In this document: positions 11,524-23,087 of the stretch, one piece after another
Numbering within the stretch: the first letter of the stretch is position 1
Layout: the number at the start of each line of letters is the position of its first letter
Source: Lanius collurio
Taxonomy: Eukaryota; Chordata; Aves; Passeriformes; Laniidae
DNA: 64,000 nucleotides
NCBI GenBank assembly: GCA_020086605.1
Contig: JACBWW010000038.1
Location: forward strand, 4,275,557-4,339,556
Direction of reading: 5' to 3'
The notes under the pieces: generated by a model
The model's database searches: none
What the model was told of the DNA's origin: nothing
The model's input: the letters and a program-made list of their open reading frames with translations, nothing else
Translations under genes and position numbers: made by a program

Positions 11524-14519
11524 AGAAGGGCTCACACAATAATGTATAAAATGCATGCAGGAGTAAAAAAATAGAAGTGCTATTGAGCACCTAAAGGAGC
11601 ATGTGCAGACTGTCCTAAAACTCAGTGATGGAGCAACACTCTTTTCTTACCAGGCTGACTTCAGTGAATTATTGCCTTTATAGCTGCAGCAATTTCAAAC
11701 ATATTATAGTATTCTGAGGCTCTGCAAATTTTTAGCTGCTCTGGTAGACAGAAAGTAACAGTAACAGGAGAATTTCTGTTACTAACTAACCTGAACAGTG
11801 ATTTATGGATATTTTGATACTCCTGCTACTTACCGGGATAAATGCAAAAGGGAACATTAACAGGTAAGCTTTTTAAAACTATTCCCCAATTCATTTTCTT
11901 AAGAGAAGCTGCTGTTAAGCATATTACTTTCAATTTTTAAAAAATCATAACTAGAATTCTAAATGAATATTTATGCTATAAACATTCTTTGGAAATATGT
12001 ACCCTAATCTTCTCTAGTACCATTGGTTTTGAAACAAATTTTGAAAATAAAGTCCAGATCATGCAGACCTGGGAACCAAGATGTAGGTTAATTCAAGATG
12101 AGGATGAGGGAAGAAGGCAAAGAGGGTTTTTTTGGCTACAGAGTTAACAGCAGAGACATGACCTGCTTGAAATCAGCGTGACTCCTCACTGTGTGCAGAG
12201 AGAAGCATCTATGCAAATCCTCACAGAATTCAACTTTACAGGATTAGTGTGTCTGGGTACAAAGAAATTATTACTCATTACATTATTCTTCAATCAACCA
12301 ACAAAAAGATGTTCATCAGATATAATTTCAAAGTTTTAATTGCTTGCATTGTCCACTTTAGTCATTGATTATGAAGCACTCACAAAAATTTTTAAATTTC
12401 CCCACTGAAAAATGCCTGTAGCAGTTGATGAAATACAGATGTTTTATCTTTTACTAGGATTACCATACAATTAAAACTAATGATTTCTCTAGTCTCAAGA
12501 TAATCTCAAGATAATAGCTTCAATGTTAATATAATTTATAATTATTTTATAATATATATGCTATACATATTTTACATATGTATTTAATAATAATGTTAAT
12601 TGATAAAAGTCTTGCAAATATTCAAATATTTATTTAGGAATTCTAGCTAAGTAAAAATAAAATAAAAAAAATTTTCTTTTAAAAGTAGCCTGGATAGTGG
12701 CAAGACTGTTCTTCAGCAAGACAAAAAATGTGATTAAGTGTTGAATCCTTTGGGTGATTTCATATTTCATAAATTGAAAACATTGTGCATTTTAAAAATT
12801 CATAACTGAGGGAGATATTCTACATGTTTTCACTAGCAAAACTTTTCAGTGAATCCTCCCAAGTAAATCTTGGTTAAATATAGTAATTGTATTTTTAGGT
12901 ATGAAATCAGGTGCTTACATTCACATGAGTCCTGCTACACAGCTACACTACTGTACTCATTTATCTCCCCTACTTCAGAATACCTGAATATAGTACCCTC
13001 TAAAAACTATAAAGCTATGCAATGAAAGCACCCCCATAGCCCTCGTGATGCAAATGTGATACATACAGAGAGTAACATTTTCTAGTTTTATGGGCTAACA
13101 TAAAAGAGGTAATATAATTTGTTTTATTCACATATGTGTGGAAGATCAATGCAATAAGTCAGAAGAGAGCCCATTACTATTAGCAGTAGTGATACGGTTA
13201 TACACAGACTGTATATTTCATAGCACTGAATATTTTTATCAGTCAAGCCTTAATTTCCTTAAGTAAATCAAATTTTTAATTTAAAATATTTTGGTGTTTT
13301 TCAAAAGATGAAAACTGAAATGTAATTGTGGACACATTTGTAGATATTTGAAAGCAACAGAACCATCTCTTCATATTCCATGGATAAAGAGCAAGAATAG
13401 CAGAAAAACACTTTATCTTCCATTGGACTACAAAAATATCTACTATTTTTCAAGCACAAACCATTTTAGAAGTATAAACAATATTAAGACAATTAAATTT
13501 ACCACTGTAAACCTCCTCTTCAAGAAAGTACATCCAAACAGAATACCTACAGTGAAAAACCAAAAACCTTGAAGGCGTAGATTTACATTCACTAATATGA
13601 TTGGCCTCTACCTGGTCCATGTAGGTGAGGGATTATTAAAAAAGATTGGAGAAAATAGGATATTCCAACTACAAAGTCATTTGTTAGTAAAGGAATACCA
13701 CAAGTATGTGTGTAGAAAACAATTTGGTGACAATTTTTAATGTATAACAGCTACAGATGACCTTCTAGATATGATGATAACCAATATAGCAAAACAAATT
13801 TAAAAACCACAGTGCTGAAAGGAATTCACATGACAGTGGCAAAGATATGAGAATGTTCAATGTGCTTTATAAGGGAGAGATCAAGGAAAAGATAATTCCT
13901 GAAGTATTTGGGAAAACAGGTTTCAATAGATACAGAATATCCTTCTGTAAGATCTCATGGGCCATAAAGACCACAGAAAACAAAGGAAAAGGTAATAAGG
14001 ATACTAGTGAAAGCTGCTCCAGTACAGCACAAGGATGAGAATGACAAGATCCCAGCTGGCACAATTCAGAGCTCTCCAGTGACTCACACAGGAAAGTCAG
14101 GCAGAAAGATAAAAATAAATGAGGTATTTCTGAAATAGTGTAAGCAACAAGGTATGAGCAGACACATAGAGATATAACTAACAAGGACAACAGGAATAAC
14201 ATTCTAAAACCATGAAAATATGGCAAGTTCTCTCAAGAAGTTGGTCTGTTATTAAGAGCAAGCAATACCAAAAGATGACGCCTCACAAAGTACTTCAGGA
14301 AAAGATCAACTGCAGTCAGAAATCAAACCAAAGTAAAACCAGCAATGAAAACTGTTGTCTCAACCAGAGAACACCTGAATGAAGTAAATGTTTGGCACTC
14401 AATTGGCCTGATAATAGTGATCCTGTGACAATGAAACTATGTAATCGCAGAGCTATAACTATTGTTTTGTGGATAATGGGTGGGGTTCTGCAAGATTAAA
14501 AGAAGTCTTGTGTTGTTTA

Positions 14520-15690
14520 AGAAGAAAGAAGAAGAAAAATTAGAGAGTAGTCTGCTTAATCCCAACAAACAGAAAAAATACTGGCAGAACATTTATATCT
14601 TTATATATACACATACAATTTCCTACAAGAAAACAAGGAGATGAGTAACAGCTGATTTGGATTTTTTCTGAACAAATCATGTCAACTATTTTTTCTTGCA
14701 ATGGCAAAGTAACAAGACGTGTTCAGGGAGACATCACATATTCTTACTTTAGTAAGAACTCTAGCATGTTCCACATGAGCAATTTATTAAGGGAAATAGG
14801 GAACCACACATTCAGAAGATACTATGATACATTGGAAACCTATATTCAGAAAGCTATTCATTGTCAAAATGGTAACTGTATTGATGAGCATTCCTGAATC
14901 TGTACTAGCTAACACTTGCTTTAATGACCAATTTAATAGAATAAGACTGCAACATATATTTGCAGATAAGAGTTGCTGCAAGGCTGCTGGAGGACAGGAT
15001 GAGAGTTCAAAGTAAGTTTGACACATTGGAGAAACAGTCTAAAAAAAGAATACACCTCAGAAAGTTTCAAGACAAGATTTCACAGCTAAACTACATAGAG
15101 AAGGAGACACAAATGAGTAGATTCTTCAGGAAACACTGACATTCATATTGGCTCATACCCTTAAAAGAATTGACAGAGTCACGGTGTTTTGAAAGAAACA
15201 GATATACCCTGGGGATGTGAAAAGTACTGGTCTGTAAAACAAGTTGTTTTCTACTTATTACTGGAAAGGCTTCAGCTGCATTCCTGGGTTTACTTTGAGG
15301 AAGAGAGTCAACTGAAGAGAGGAACAAATGAAAAAAAAAAAATTAGAGGTCTGGAAAAACATGACTTATGGCAAAAAACAAAGAGATATTAAAGTTGGAG
15401 GCAAAGAATTGCAGATCATGGCAATCCAAATAACTGGAAGTGGTTGCAAGAAGGAAATAATCTGTTCTCTACACAAAGTAAAAATAGATAAAAGAAGATA
15501 GAATTCAACTGTTGCAAAAAGAACTGGATACCAGGCTGAACACTGGGAACAGACTGCTAAGGACTGGGCTTCTAAGGCCCAAAAATGTATTTGCTAAGTT
15601 TTTAAGGGAAGATTGGACAAACATCAGTAGAGAATGGGTTTGGCTAGTTAAGCCCTCACTGGGAAAAGAGAATAGATCAGGTGACCAAAG
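14520..15690 (+). mobile_element. Decayed CR1-type LINE fragment (RT C-terminal part and 3' UTR)
   Basis: A chain of short matches in the right order recalls the 3' half of old CR1/L2-superfamily LINEs: GAACAAATCATG (14672), an AGTAA...ATGTTCCACATGAGCAA block (14752-14790), TTTGCAGATAAG (14959), GGAGGACAGGATGAGAGTTC (14989), ACATGACTTATG (15359), TTTTTAAGGGAAG...GACAAACATC (15599-15625) and an end at GATCAGGTGACC. The element is sense on plus, antisense to LRBA. All frames are broken and there is no intact reverse transcriptase. The 5' limit is uncertain and homologous sequence may begin nearer 13.8 kb. The subfamily cannot be set without alignment. Confidence 0.72.
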
Positions 15691-15886
15691 CTCCTGCCCG
15701 CCCTGTTTCCTATGGTTTTGTGATTACAAAGGAAAATGCAATCCCCCCACAACCTAGGAAATGTCCAAACACCAGGAGTTGCCACTTGAGCTTCAAAGCG
15801 AAAGTGGGATCTGAAAGTGATGCTCACCATTTGTATGCAAATGAGTTCTCTCATCTCTTTTCTTCAGCAATCACACAATTCCTCCT

Positions 15887-15911
15887 CCCAACCCCCACTT
15901 CTCCCCTCCCC
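15887..15911 (-). other. Putative G-quadruplex on the LRBA sense strand
   Basis: The minus strand reads GGGG, A, GGGG, AGAAGT, GGGGG, TT, GGG, giving four G-runs with loops of 1, 6 and 2 bases. It would be present in the nascent LRBA RNA. It lies about 200 bp past the CR1 fragment. Confidence 0.55.
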
Positions 15912-16433
15912 TCCACCTCCACCTCGTTAGGCTGGGCAAGGACAAAACACAGCATCTTTCCACAGCCCTCTCCCAGGAATCTCCACACATTCCACCACAC
16001 AAGTCCTGGTGCATAATGTCACATCCCCAAGTGGTGCCTCTTAATATGCAGAAGCCAACTTTGTGTGACAGAGATCACACATGGGCTCCAAGGAGTATCG
16101 AGGGGAGGAATACATCCTCTCCCTCCCACCTCCCCCAGGCCAGCCACATGCCAAGGAGAGAAAAGGAAAAGCCCCTTTCGCTATGCAAAGTGACTTTACA
16201 TCTCCACAATAAATGATGCTAATTAATGTGAAAGGAAAACACATAAGGATACAACTACTTCAGGTCCTTGGCTCTGCTCTGAATTATTCCGAGGATTGGT
16301 CAGAAATTCTCCTCAGAAACATTTCTGTGTCAAAAAAAGGCCTGTGCTCCAAACTGAAGTGCTGCCATGCTTTTACATTTTCAAAACCAATGAATTTAGA
16401 AAAACTCTACATTTGATCAAAGAGCATAATGAA

Positions 16434-16446
16434 TTTTTTTTTTTTT
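16434..16446. repeat. Poly-T tract (13 nt)
   Basis: An uninterrupted T run on the plus strand. Confidence 0.8.
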
Positions 16447-19329
16447 GAATTTCAGGTTTTAATTTGAGAAGAAAAAAACTGTTTTAACCTAAATGTAATC
16501 AAGCTGTTTTGTGAAGAATAAAACAGTTTCCAACAGATGTGCCCCATGTAGAAATTTCATCTCTGAGACCTCAATTTGTCAGATTTGGTTTACATTGATC
16601 AATGCATATGAAAGTTATTGGGGAGAAACTAGGATATTGAGACTGCATAGGTGTAATTTCTTTAAAAGGTCATCCACAAAGTTAAAAGTTAGCTTATGTA
16701 AATAATTAGTATTTCAGTAACATTTTTCTTCTGTTAAACCAAAACCAGAGAATTTTTCCAATACAGTCAAGTTAGCCAGAAAATTGTCCTTGATAAAGAA
16801 TATCAAGCCACTTATTTATCACATGTGCCATAGGCCACCTGGCTTTCCAGCTAAAGTATCATTGTAAAATATGAATATGCACAGCCAGAGTTCCAGAGCT
16901 CAGTGCTCTGAAAGTAAAGAAATCAGACAAATGAACCTAAATAAAATTCAACTGGGGGAATAATGGGTGCCTAATGGGATATTATTTAGGGCAGATGGAT
17001 CATACCAGCCTGCAGCCTGATGTACATCAGAGGCAACAGGTACATGAGAGGAGGAAAGAAACACTCCCTGGTTTAAATTATTTTTCTTGAAATCTCTCCG
17101 ACACCATGATCTGGTAAAGTACCATTAGATGCACATTGCTGTGAAGTCATCTTAAGATGAATATTAGAGATTATTAAACAGAGAAAAAAATAGTAAAGGA
17201 AGTATCAACTTTGAGAGTATCTAAAATTCCAGTGACTAGTGATCACAGAGCATGAATAAATTATATTTTTAGGTAAAAAAAATCGTAAGCTTCAAATATA
17301 GAAAGACATTAAGACCAGTTAAACATCAACATCCTGCAAATGGATGGAGATTACAGCTGCAGTAACAGGGCTCAGAACCCAACAAGTCTGCTGGTGCTTT
17401 CCATTTATGACAAAATCAGAACTAAACAGAAACAGCTCTTTTTATTTGTCTTTTCAAAAAAATTTTTGACTGAACAGAGAAGCCTACAGACAGCTATTTC
17501 TGGGAAAAATTAAACACCCCAGATTACCATCTCTTTGAAGCTGGAACTGTCTATACCCATGTCTAGGACTACATATAGTGCCATGAGATTCCAATTGATA
17601 ACAAAGGTTTCCAGGCATGCTGTATCACAAAAAAAGCCCTACATAAAGGCAATTGGTAAACACAGGAGCCATTGCAAGTCCCTAAAAGTCCAACCTTAAA
17701 AGAACTGCAAGCACAGAGACTTACCAGGTAGCTACGGTTTGATTTTAAAGAGCAGCTAAAGTAGCCTAACTTTGAAAACTGCAAAATTTCACTCCCTTAG
17801 AAGTCTGCATCAGAGAAAATAGTCACTAGATTGTAACAAAATCTACATGTTTGAGTCAAATACTAGGTACAGAACCGCAGCAAGTGATTTGTTAGGGTGA
17901 TCAAGGATCCTATAGCCTCGAGGTCTTGTTCACAGAGCAGGCAAGCCTGGCAAATGTGGGACAAGTACAACTTCTCAGGGTAGGCCTAGGAATCTGCAAA
18001 CTCTTTGGAGTTTCCAAGTTTATAAGGTTGGCAAAATTAACACAGTTCGCATTTTCTTGAAATTGACAGATTGCAAAATATGTATGAAGTATTCAGATAT
18101 CTTTTCCCTCAAGCAAAGCCATATTTATTTAAAGAAGCTCATAAAATTCCACTAGCACTTCCCAGAAAAAACTGCCATCTCTTGAACAGGTCTGCTTGTA
18201 AGGATAATAGGGATAGTTTTCACACATCCTCTGCCTTAAGATTCTGCAACTCCGTGCACTGAGCTGCATCTTGTTCAACTTTTGAATAGTTTTCACAGTC
18301 AACATCAAATAATTTGCAAGTTAAGTTCCAATATTCATTCTGATATTAATTAGTTGTGTTTCTTCAAAGTGGCTCACAGTGTGCAATTTCAGTAAAGCCA
18401 CCTCTGTGTTTCAAATTCAAATAACTCCAGATGAGTAACAGATTGAATATGGAACACACAACTTTACCAAATTGATTCATTTGGAAGATACCAGGTATTG
18501 TTTCAATTATATAAAACTGTGTGCCAGCTATAACTGCAAAACATGACAGACCTAACATCACTTCTTGCTTTCCAGATGTCCATTCTGTCTTCTGCAGGGC
18601 AGTTTTTACTACAATTTAAACAGGGTCAGAGAACACCTTAAATGAATGGGAGAAAACCTAAGAAATAATCTTCTTAAGGCAGGATATACTGCTTCTCACT
18701 CCTTCCCTTCAGTGCATTTTATTTTTGGCTCAACAGGACCTCTGTTAGGCTATAACTTTCCCCCAAATTTATGCATATAGCTCTCACAAATTGTCTAAAA
18801 AGCCCCTCATTCCTGTAAAATGGCTTACTCCAGGCTTTTTCCCAATTGCACGTCTGTCTTTTTCTTTGCTTTGGGGATCAGAAATTAGGGGGTTTTTGTG
18901 TAGAATGAAATTGGCATACACCAAGACCACATTGTACCTTTCCTGTTACATAATACAGGGTTGTACAGTCATAGTGGTTCACTGTTTTTCATACAGTTAA
19001 AAGAGAGAATCTTCATGAATAAAAGACAGTATTGAGGAATTCCTGGGAAATGGTGCAAGATGGAAGATAATAAATACTTTTGCAAGTGCATGGTGTTTTG
19101 GGTGGAGAGGTTAAAACTCAATTAGACTGGAGCAAGGTTACTCTGCCGTATTAGGTTGGTTATATGGTAGGAGGCCTGTTGTTTGTACTAAAATCAATTA
19201 GAATGACCGGTGTGTGAGAGCAAGGACTAGGCACGTAGTACCCTACCTGAAATTTTATCCTATGAAGTGTTTGCTCAAGGCATTTTGAGACAACCACCTT
19301 ATAAACCAAGCTCTTCTGTTGTTTCTTAC

Positions 19330-19497
19330 CTCTTGGGTTATCACCAATGATGTTGGTTTTGCCATTCCAGTACCAGAGCAGCAAGGTTGCATCCCGGGAT
19401 CCTGAGAGGATGTAACAATTCCCTCCAATGTAGGACTCGGAACGAGCCAGACAGGTTACAACATCCCAGTGGCCAAACACTACCTGCATCAGTTTAC
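19330..19497 (-). CDS. LRBA: LRBA coding exon: WD40 repeat with GHWD...LLLWYW
   Basis: This 168-nt exon (phase 1/1) encodes the end of Gly, KLMQVVFGHWDVVTCLARSE, SYIGGNCYILSGSRDATLLL and WYWNGKTNIIGDNPR, then the first base of Gly. It shows a textbook WD repeat with GH near the start, SGSRDAT in the turn, and LLLWYW ending the strand. The acceptor is GCATTACAG (AG at 19499-19498) and the donor AGAG|GTAAGA (19329-19328). The C-terminal loop (KTNIIGDNPRGDF across the next junction) differs from the remembered mammalian loop (GIGDNPGSETAAP) but has the same length. The following intron is nearly 16 kb. Confidence 0.96.
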
Positions 19498-22400
19498 CTG
19501 TAATGCAGCAAATTGATTCTTTTAAAGCTACTCTCTTTTTCTAAGAAAAATTAAATACATTATAAAGTATTTTAGAAATATTTTCTTTATCTAAAAAGAA
19601 GGTTCAAAATAGAACTATAGTGGGAAGTACTACTTTTTCTTTATTTATTTGGTGGAAACTTATTTAAAAATAAGTGCAATAGTCCACACAAAAAAATACT
19701 TGCAGTCTCTCAATATTAACTTTATCTAAAAGTCTCACTGGATTTGCTGAAGCCCAGGAATTGCAGATCTTGAAGAAGCAGGGCAAAGGACGCTTTTCTA
19801 ATGCATCTACTTATCCCTTCAGGTAACAGGGGCCAGAACAAATTCTGCACCCAATGACACAGGCAAGTGTGATGTGTGATGCCTCTAATGTGTGACCCTG
19901 GCTTTCTCAGCCCAAATGACCACACATCCATTTGTGCTTTGGGCTGAATAAAGAATGAGGAGGAACAGAAGGGAAAAAGAGTGATGGCTGTGGAGGGATT
20001 AACAAGACAGGGCAAAAAAGAAACAGGAAATGCAGACTACTGCATTTCTAAATAAAAAACAAAATAAAAATAAAATTAAATCAAGTGTTCTGAAAAGTGT
20101 TTAAAAAAATAACAAGTAACACAGATCAGTGTTGGGACTCAAATTAAGCCCATTTTAATAAAATATTTTGGTGCATGAATTAAAAACTATTAGTCACTTA
20201 ATATGGGTAACAGGGAACATTTCACAGCCTGTTTTTACACAGTACAAAAGCACTGCATTTTTATCCAGACACTAAACAACAATTAATGGGAACAAAAGAC
20301 TTGAGGGAGTGGTTCTGATGAAAGAACAAAAATAGTGTTAACAGCCTGATTTATGACAGGATCAAAAAGGTAACTGCATTAAAGTGAGGAAAACCAGAAA
20401 AAAAACCCAAGATATACATATGAGTATCTACCAAAAAAAGGAAACTACTGAAGTACATGAAGAAAAAAATAAAATAATGAGATGCAATTTAAAGGAAACC
20501 TGTACATCAGATTCAAAATAAACCACTGGCAAAACTTATTAGGCCTGCTCTAACATTCCAAGAGAAACTGTGAGATGAAGTGCTATCACATGAGCCATTT
20601 CTGACTGCACAGGGCAAACCCCTGGATGCACTCTTGGTGTACATATCTACCTTGTAGTGGAAGGGTGGGTAACTAAGAGGTCAAACAATGATGTGATATA
20701 TTTTTCAGTTGTATTGACATAGATATTCAATTACCTGGGGTGATTTACACTTTTAGAATGCAAGTTTATGATATAAACATCACTGAGTTATAGAGATTTC
20801 CCTCTCAGTTATTTCTGTGTTTATACATTCTGTTTTAAAAAACAAGCATTTTTCAAGGTCATGTCTGTAGTCTCACTGCCTTATTAGTTTTACTTTATTA
20901 CTGTGCAGCCTAAGATTCAATGAATGTCATCAAAACAAGAAATAAGATTTTGGTCTTTTATATTGCTAAGAAAAAAAAGACTAATTTCATAAGAGTTCCT
21001 CAAACTTTCCTGTTTCCTTTAACATGAGTTGTCTTCTCTATACAGTAATATTAAATCTTACCATTTCCACTCAGATATCCCTTTTTGACACAACAAATTT
21101 TCTAGTTAATGTTTTATTGGACAGCTGTGCTACAAATAATTAAAAGAAAAAATAAGACTGAAGTCTGCAGTACTGAAGCTCAAACACTGTCTAGAAGTCA
21201 TTCCACTGCTGGAGGAAGGTTTTATTGCGTTTCTGCTATATTGGCTGTGCTCAGAACCCATGATTTATGTTGAAAGTATTTCCTACTAAAAACAAACAAA
21301 CAAACTCAAGGTCTGATAGGAAAATGGTTCCCTTTTTTTGTGCAAGTGCTAAAATGTAATTGAATTCAACACTTGGGATCACTTGCCTTTATGCATTACT
21401 GATCACATCATCTTTTCCCCTTGAGGTTCTGCTGATTTCAAAATATTTCCCTACTATATTCTCATTTCAATTTGAAGCAAAGCAAACTACATCTGAATTC
21501 ACTTCATTTAAGCTAGAGTTGCTGTATTGATAAATAGAAGAGACAAATCTGAAACCTTTCTGACCACGGTATTTTGGTTTATACCCTGATTAGCTATGGT
21601 AGTAACAAGGTGCCTGGTGAATCTGCCATACACAGAGGAAATAACTTAAAGAGAGATTTACAGTTCAGATTGACATAGGACAAGACTACCAAAACCATAT
21701 AAGTTCCTTCCATAGGTGTAAAATACATCTTTTGATATAATAGAATTATTTCTCTTTTAATATAAATCAAGAATATACACTGACTATTCCTTACTATCCT
21801 TTCTGAAGATCTACTTTAAATTCACCGCTTTATGTAAATTTATTTTCATCAACAAGAAAATTAACCTAAGAAGGGTCTAACAAGATGTCTGTATAACGAA
21901 TCGTGGGCAGTCAATATGACGTAAATAGAACTTCTCCTTTATACTTAAGGCTTTAAAATTGTAAAAATGACAGAAATACTGAAGTATGCCATGATATCTA
22001 AAGTCTTAAGAGATTTTCATTAAAGACCATTTTTGTTTTGTCAAACATTTTAGTTTGCCAAGTGTGAAAAACACTGTTAACTAACATATTTAAGAAACAA
22101 TGACAAACATGTAGGATACTCCCTAGGGATTAATAAGCTACTGGAAAGCTTGATGGCACACACACATTAACCACACTGGGTCATTAATCCCAAAGAAGTA
22201 CCTTGCAGTGAGGTCGCTATTTCCATTATAAGATAATGAAAGGGGAAAAAAAAATCACATCTAGTTTTTCATGGGGTTCCATGGCTTTTAAATTCCTGTA
22301 GCTCCTACACTGAAAGATTCTTTTCTATTTAGCATGACACATGCATGACTTCAATGCTTTGGACACACTCCAGCTGACAGACTAATTTAACTGCTGCCCA

Positions 22401-22931
22401 TTATATTGATCAGTTTATGTTATATAAAAGAATTCAGTGGCTCCAAATCAATTCTTCTAGTATGGCATAGCTTTCAAAGGCTTTTATAAGTATTCTTTCA
22501 CCAGATTTCAAGTCTTCTCTTCTTATTCTATAATACTTGCTTTTATTTGCTGAAAAATCCAGTTCTCTGATGCTGAAAACCAACCAGAGTTAAATTCAAG
22601 TGAACACTTTAAGAATAATTATCTCTCCTGGTATGCAAGGCTTCACACAAACTCTCACCTGTGAAAACTACAGTGCAAGAACAGGCATCCTTGTCCTATA
22701 AGCTTGAGGTAAAACTCAGTCTAAACAAGAGTTCCTTCTCTCACATTTGCCATCATTCCACAAAAATGACAGCACACAAAACAAGGCAGCAGTAGGTAAG
22801 GAAAGATTTGACAAATATTAATAGGGGAATAAATAACCTTCCCCCTCTTCATTCTTTATTTGAAATAGTAGGCCGATTATGAACAGTAAAAAAATCTGTT
22901 AGGCTGTTTCTACATTTCAAAAATACATTAC
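19498..22931 (-). other. LRBA intron between exons 22932-23087 and 19330-19497
   Basis: This is 3.4 kb of AT-rich intron with GTAATG donor and CATTACAG acceptor. Short open frames without domain features are present, and I recognised no repeat or RNA gene. Confidence 0.85.
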
Positions 22932-23087
22932 CTGAGTCAGTAGAATAAACACGGAAACTCTTGTCCCAGAAGCCACAGACCAAGATGTAACGATTGTCAG
23001 AGGTGATGACAAAACACTGGGAATGTACCTGAATGCTTTGGTCTAAAAGGTCAGTGATTTGCCTTCTGTGCATACCTGTATTGCTGG
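22932..23087 (-). CDS. LRBA: LRBA coding exon: WD40 propeller, early repeat
   Basis: This 156-nt exon (phase 1/1) encodes SNTGMHRRQITDLLDQSIQV, HSQCFVITSDNRYILVCGFW and DKSFRVYSTDS, then the first base of Gly. The pattern of buried hydrophobics, Asp-Asn-Arg turn and FWDKSFRVY strand is a typical WD repeat. The MHRRQITDLLDQ segment separates LRBA from NBEA, which I recall as VNKRQITDLVDQ. The acceptor is TTTTTCTGTTCAG (AG at 23089-23088) and the donor TCAG|GTAATG (22931-22930). In the mature protein this part forms the C-terminal propeller next to the BEACH domain. Confidence 0.96.

Larger units (their letters stand above)
3458..19329 (-). other. LRBA intron, nearly 16 kb
   Basis: This is the second largest intron in the window. 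It contains G/T-rich tracts (4030-4049, 11477-11523), a CAAA/CAAAA repeat (6075-6107), a decayed CR1-type LINE (about 14520-15690) and a pyrimidine-rich, G-quadruplex-capable block (15887-15911). The rest is AT-rich sequence with only short open frames lacking recognisable domains. Confidence 0.85.

Noticed and set aside
13867..14226. 119-codon minus-strand open frame with hydrophobic stretches
   Set aside because: Lies at the edge of and antisense to the CR1-like region; Leu/Ser-rich by composition and not an LRBA exon.
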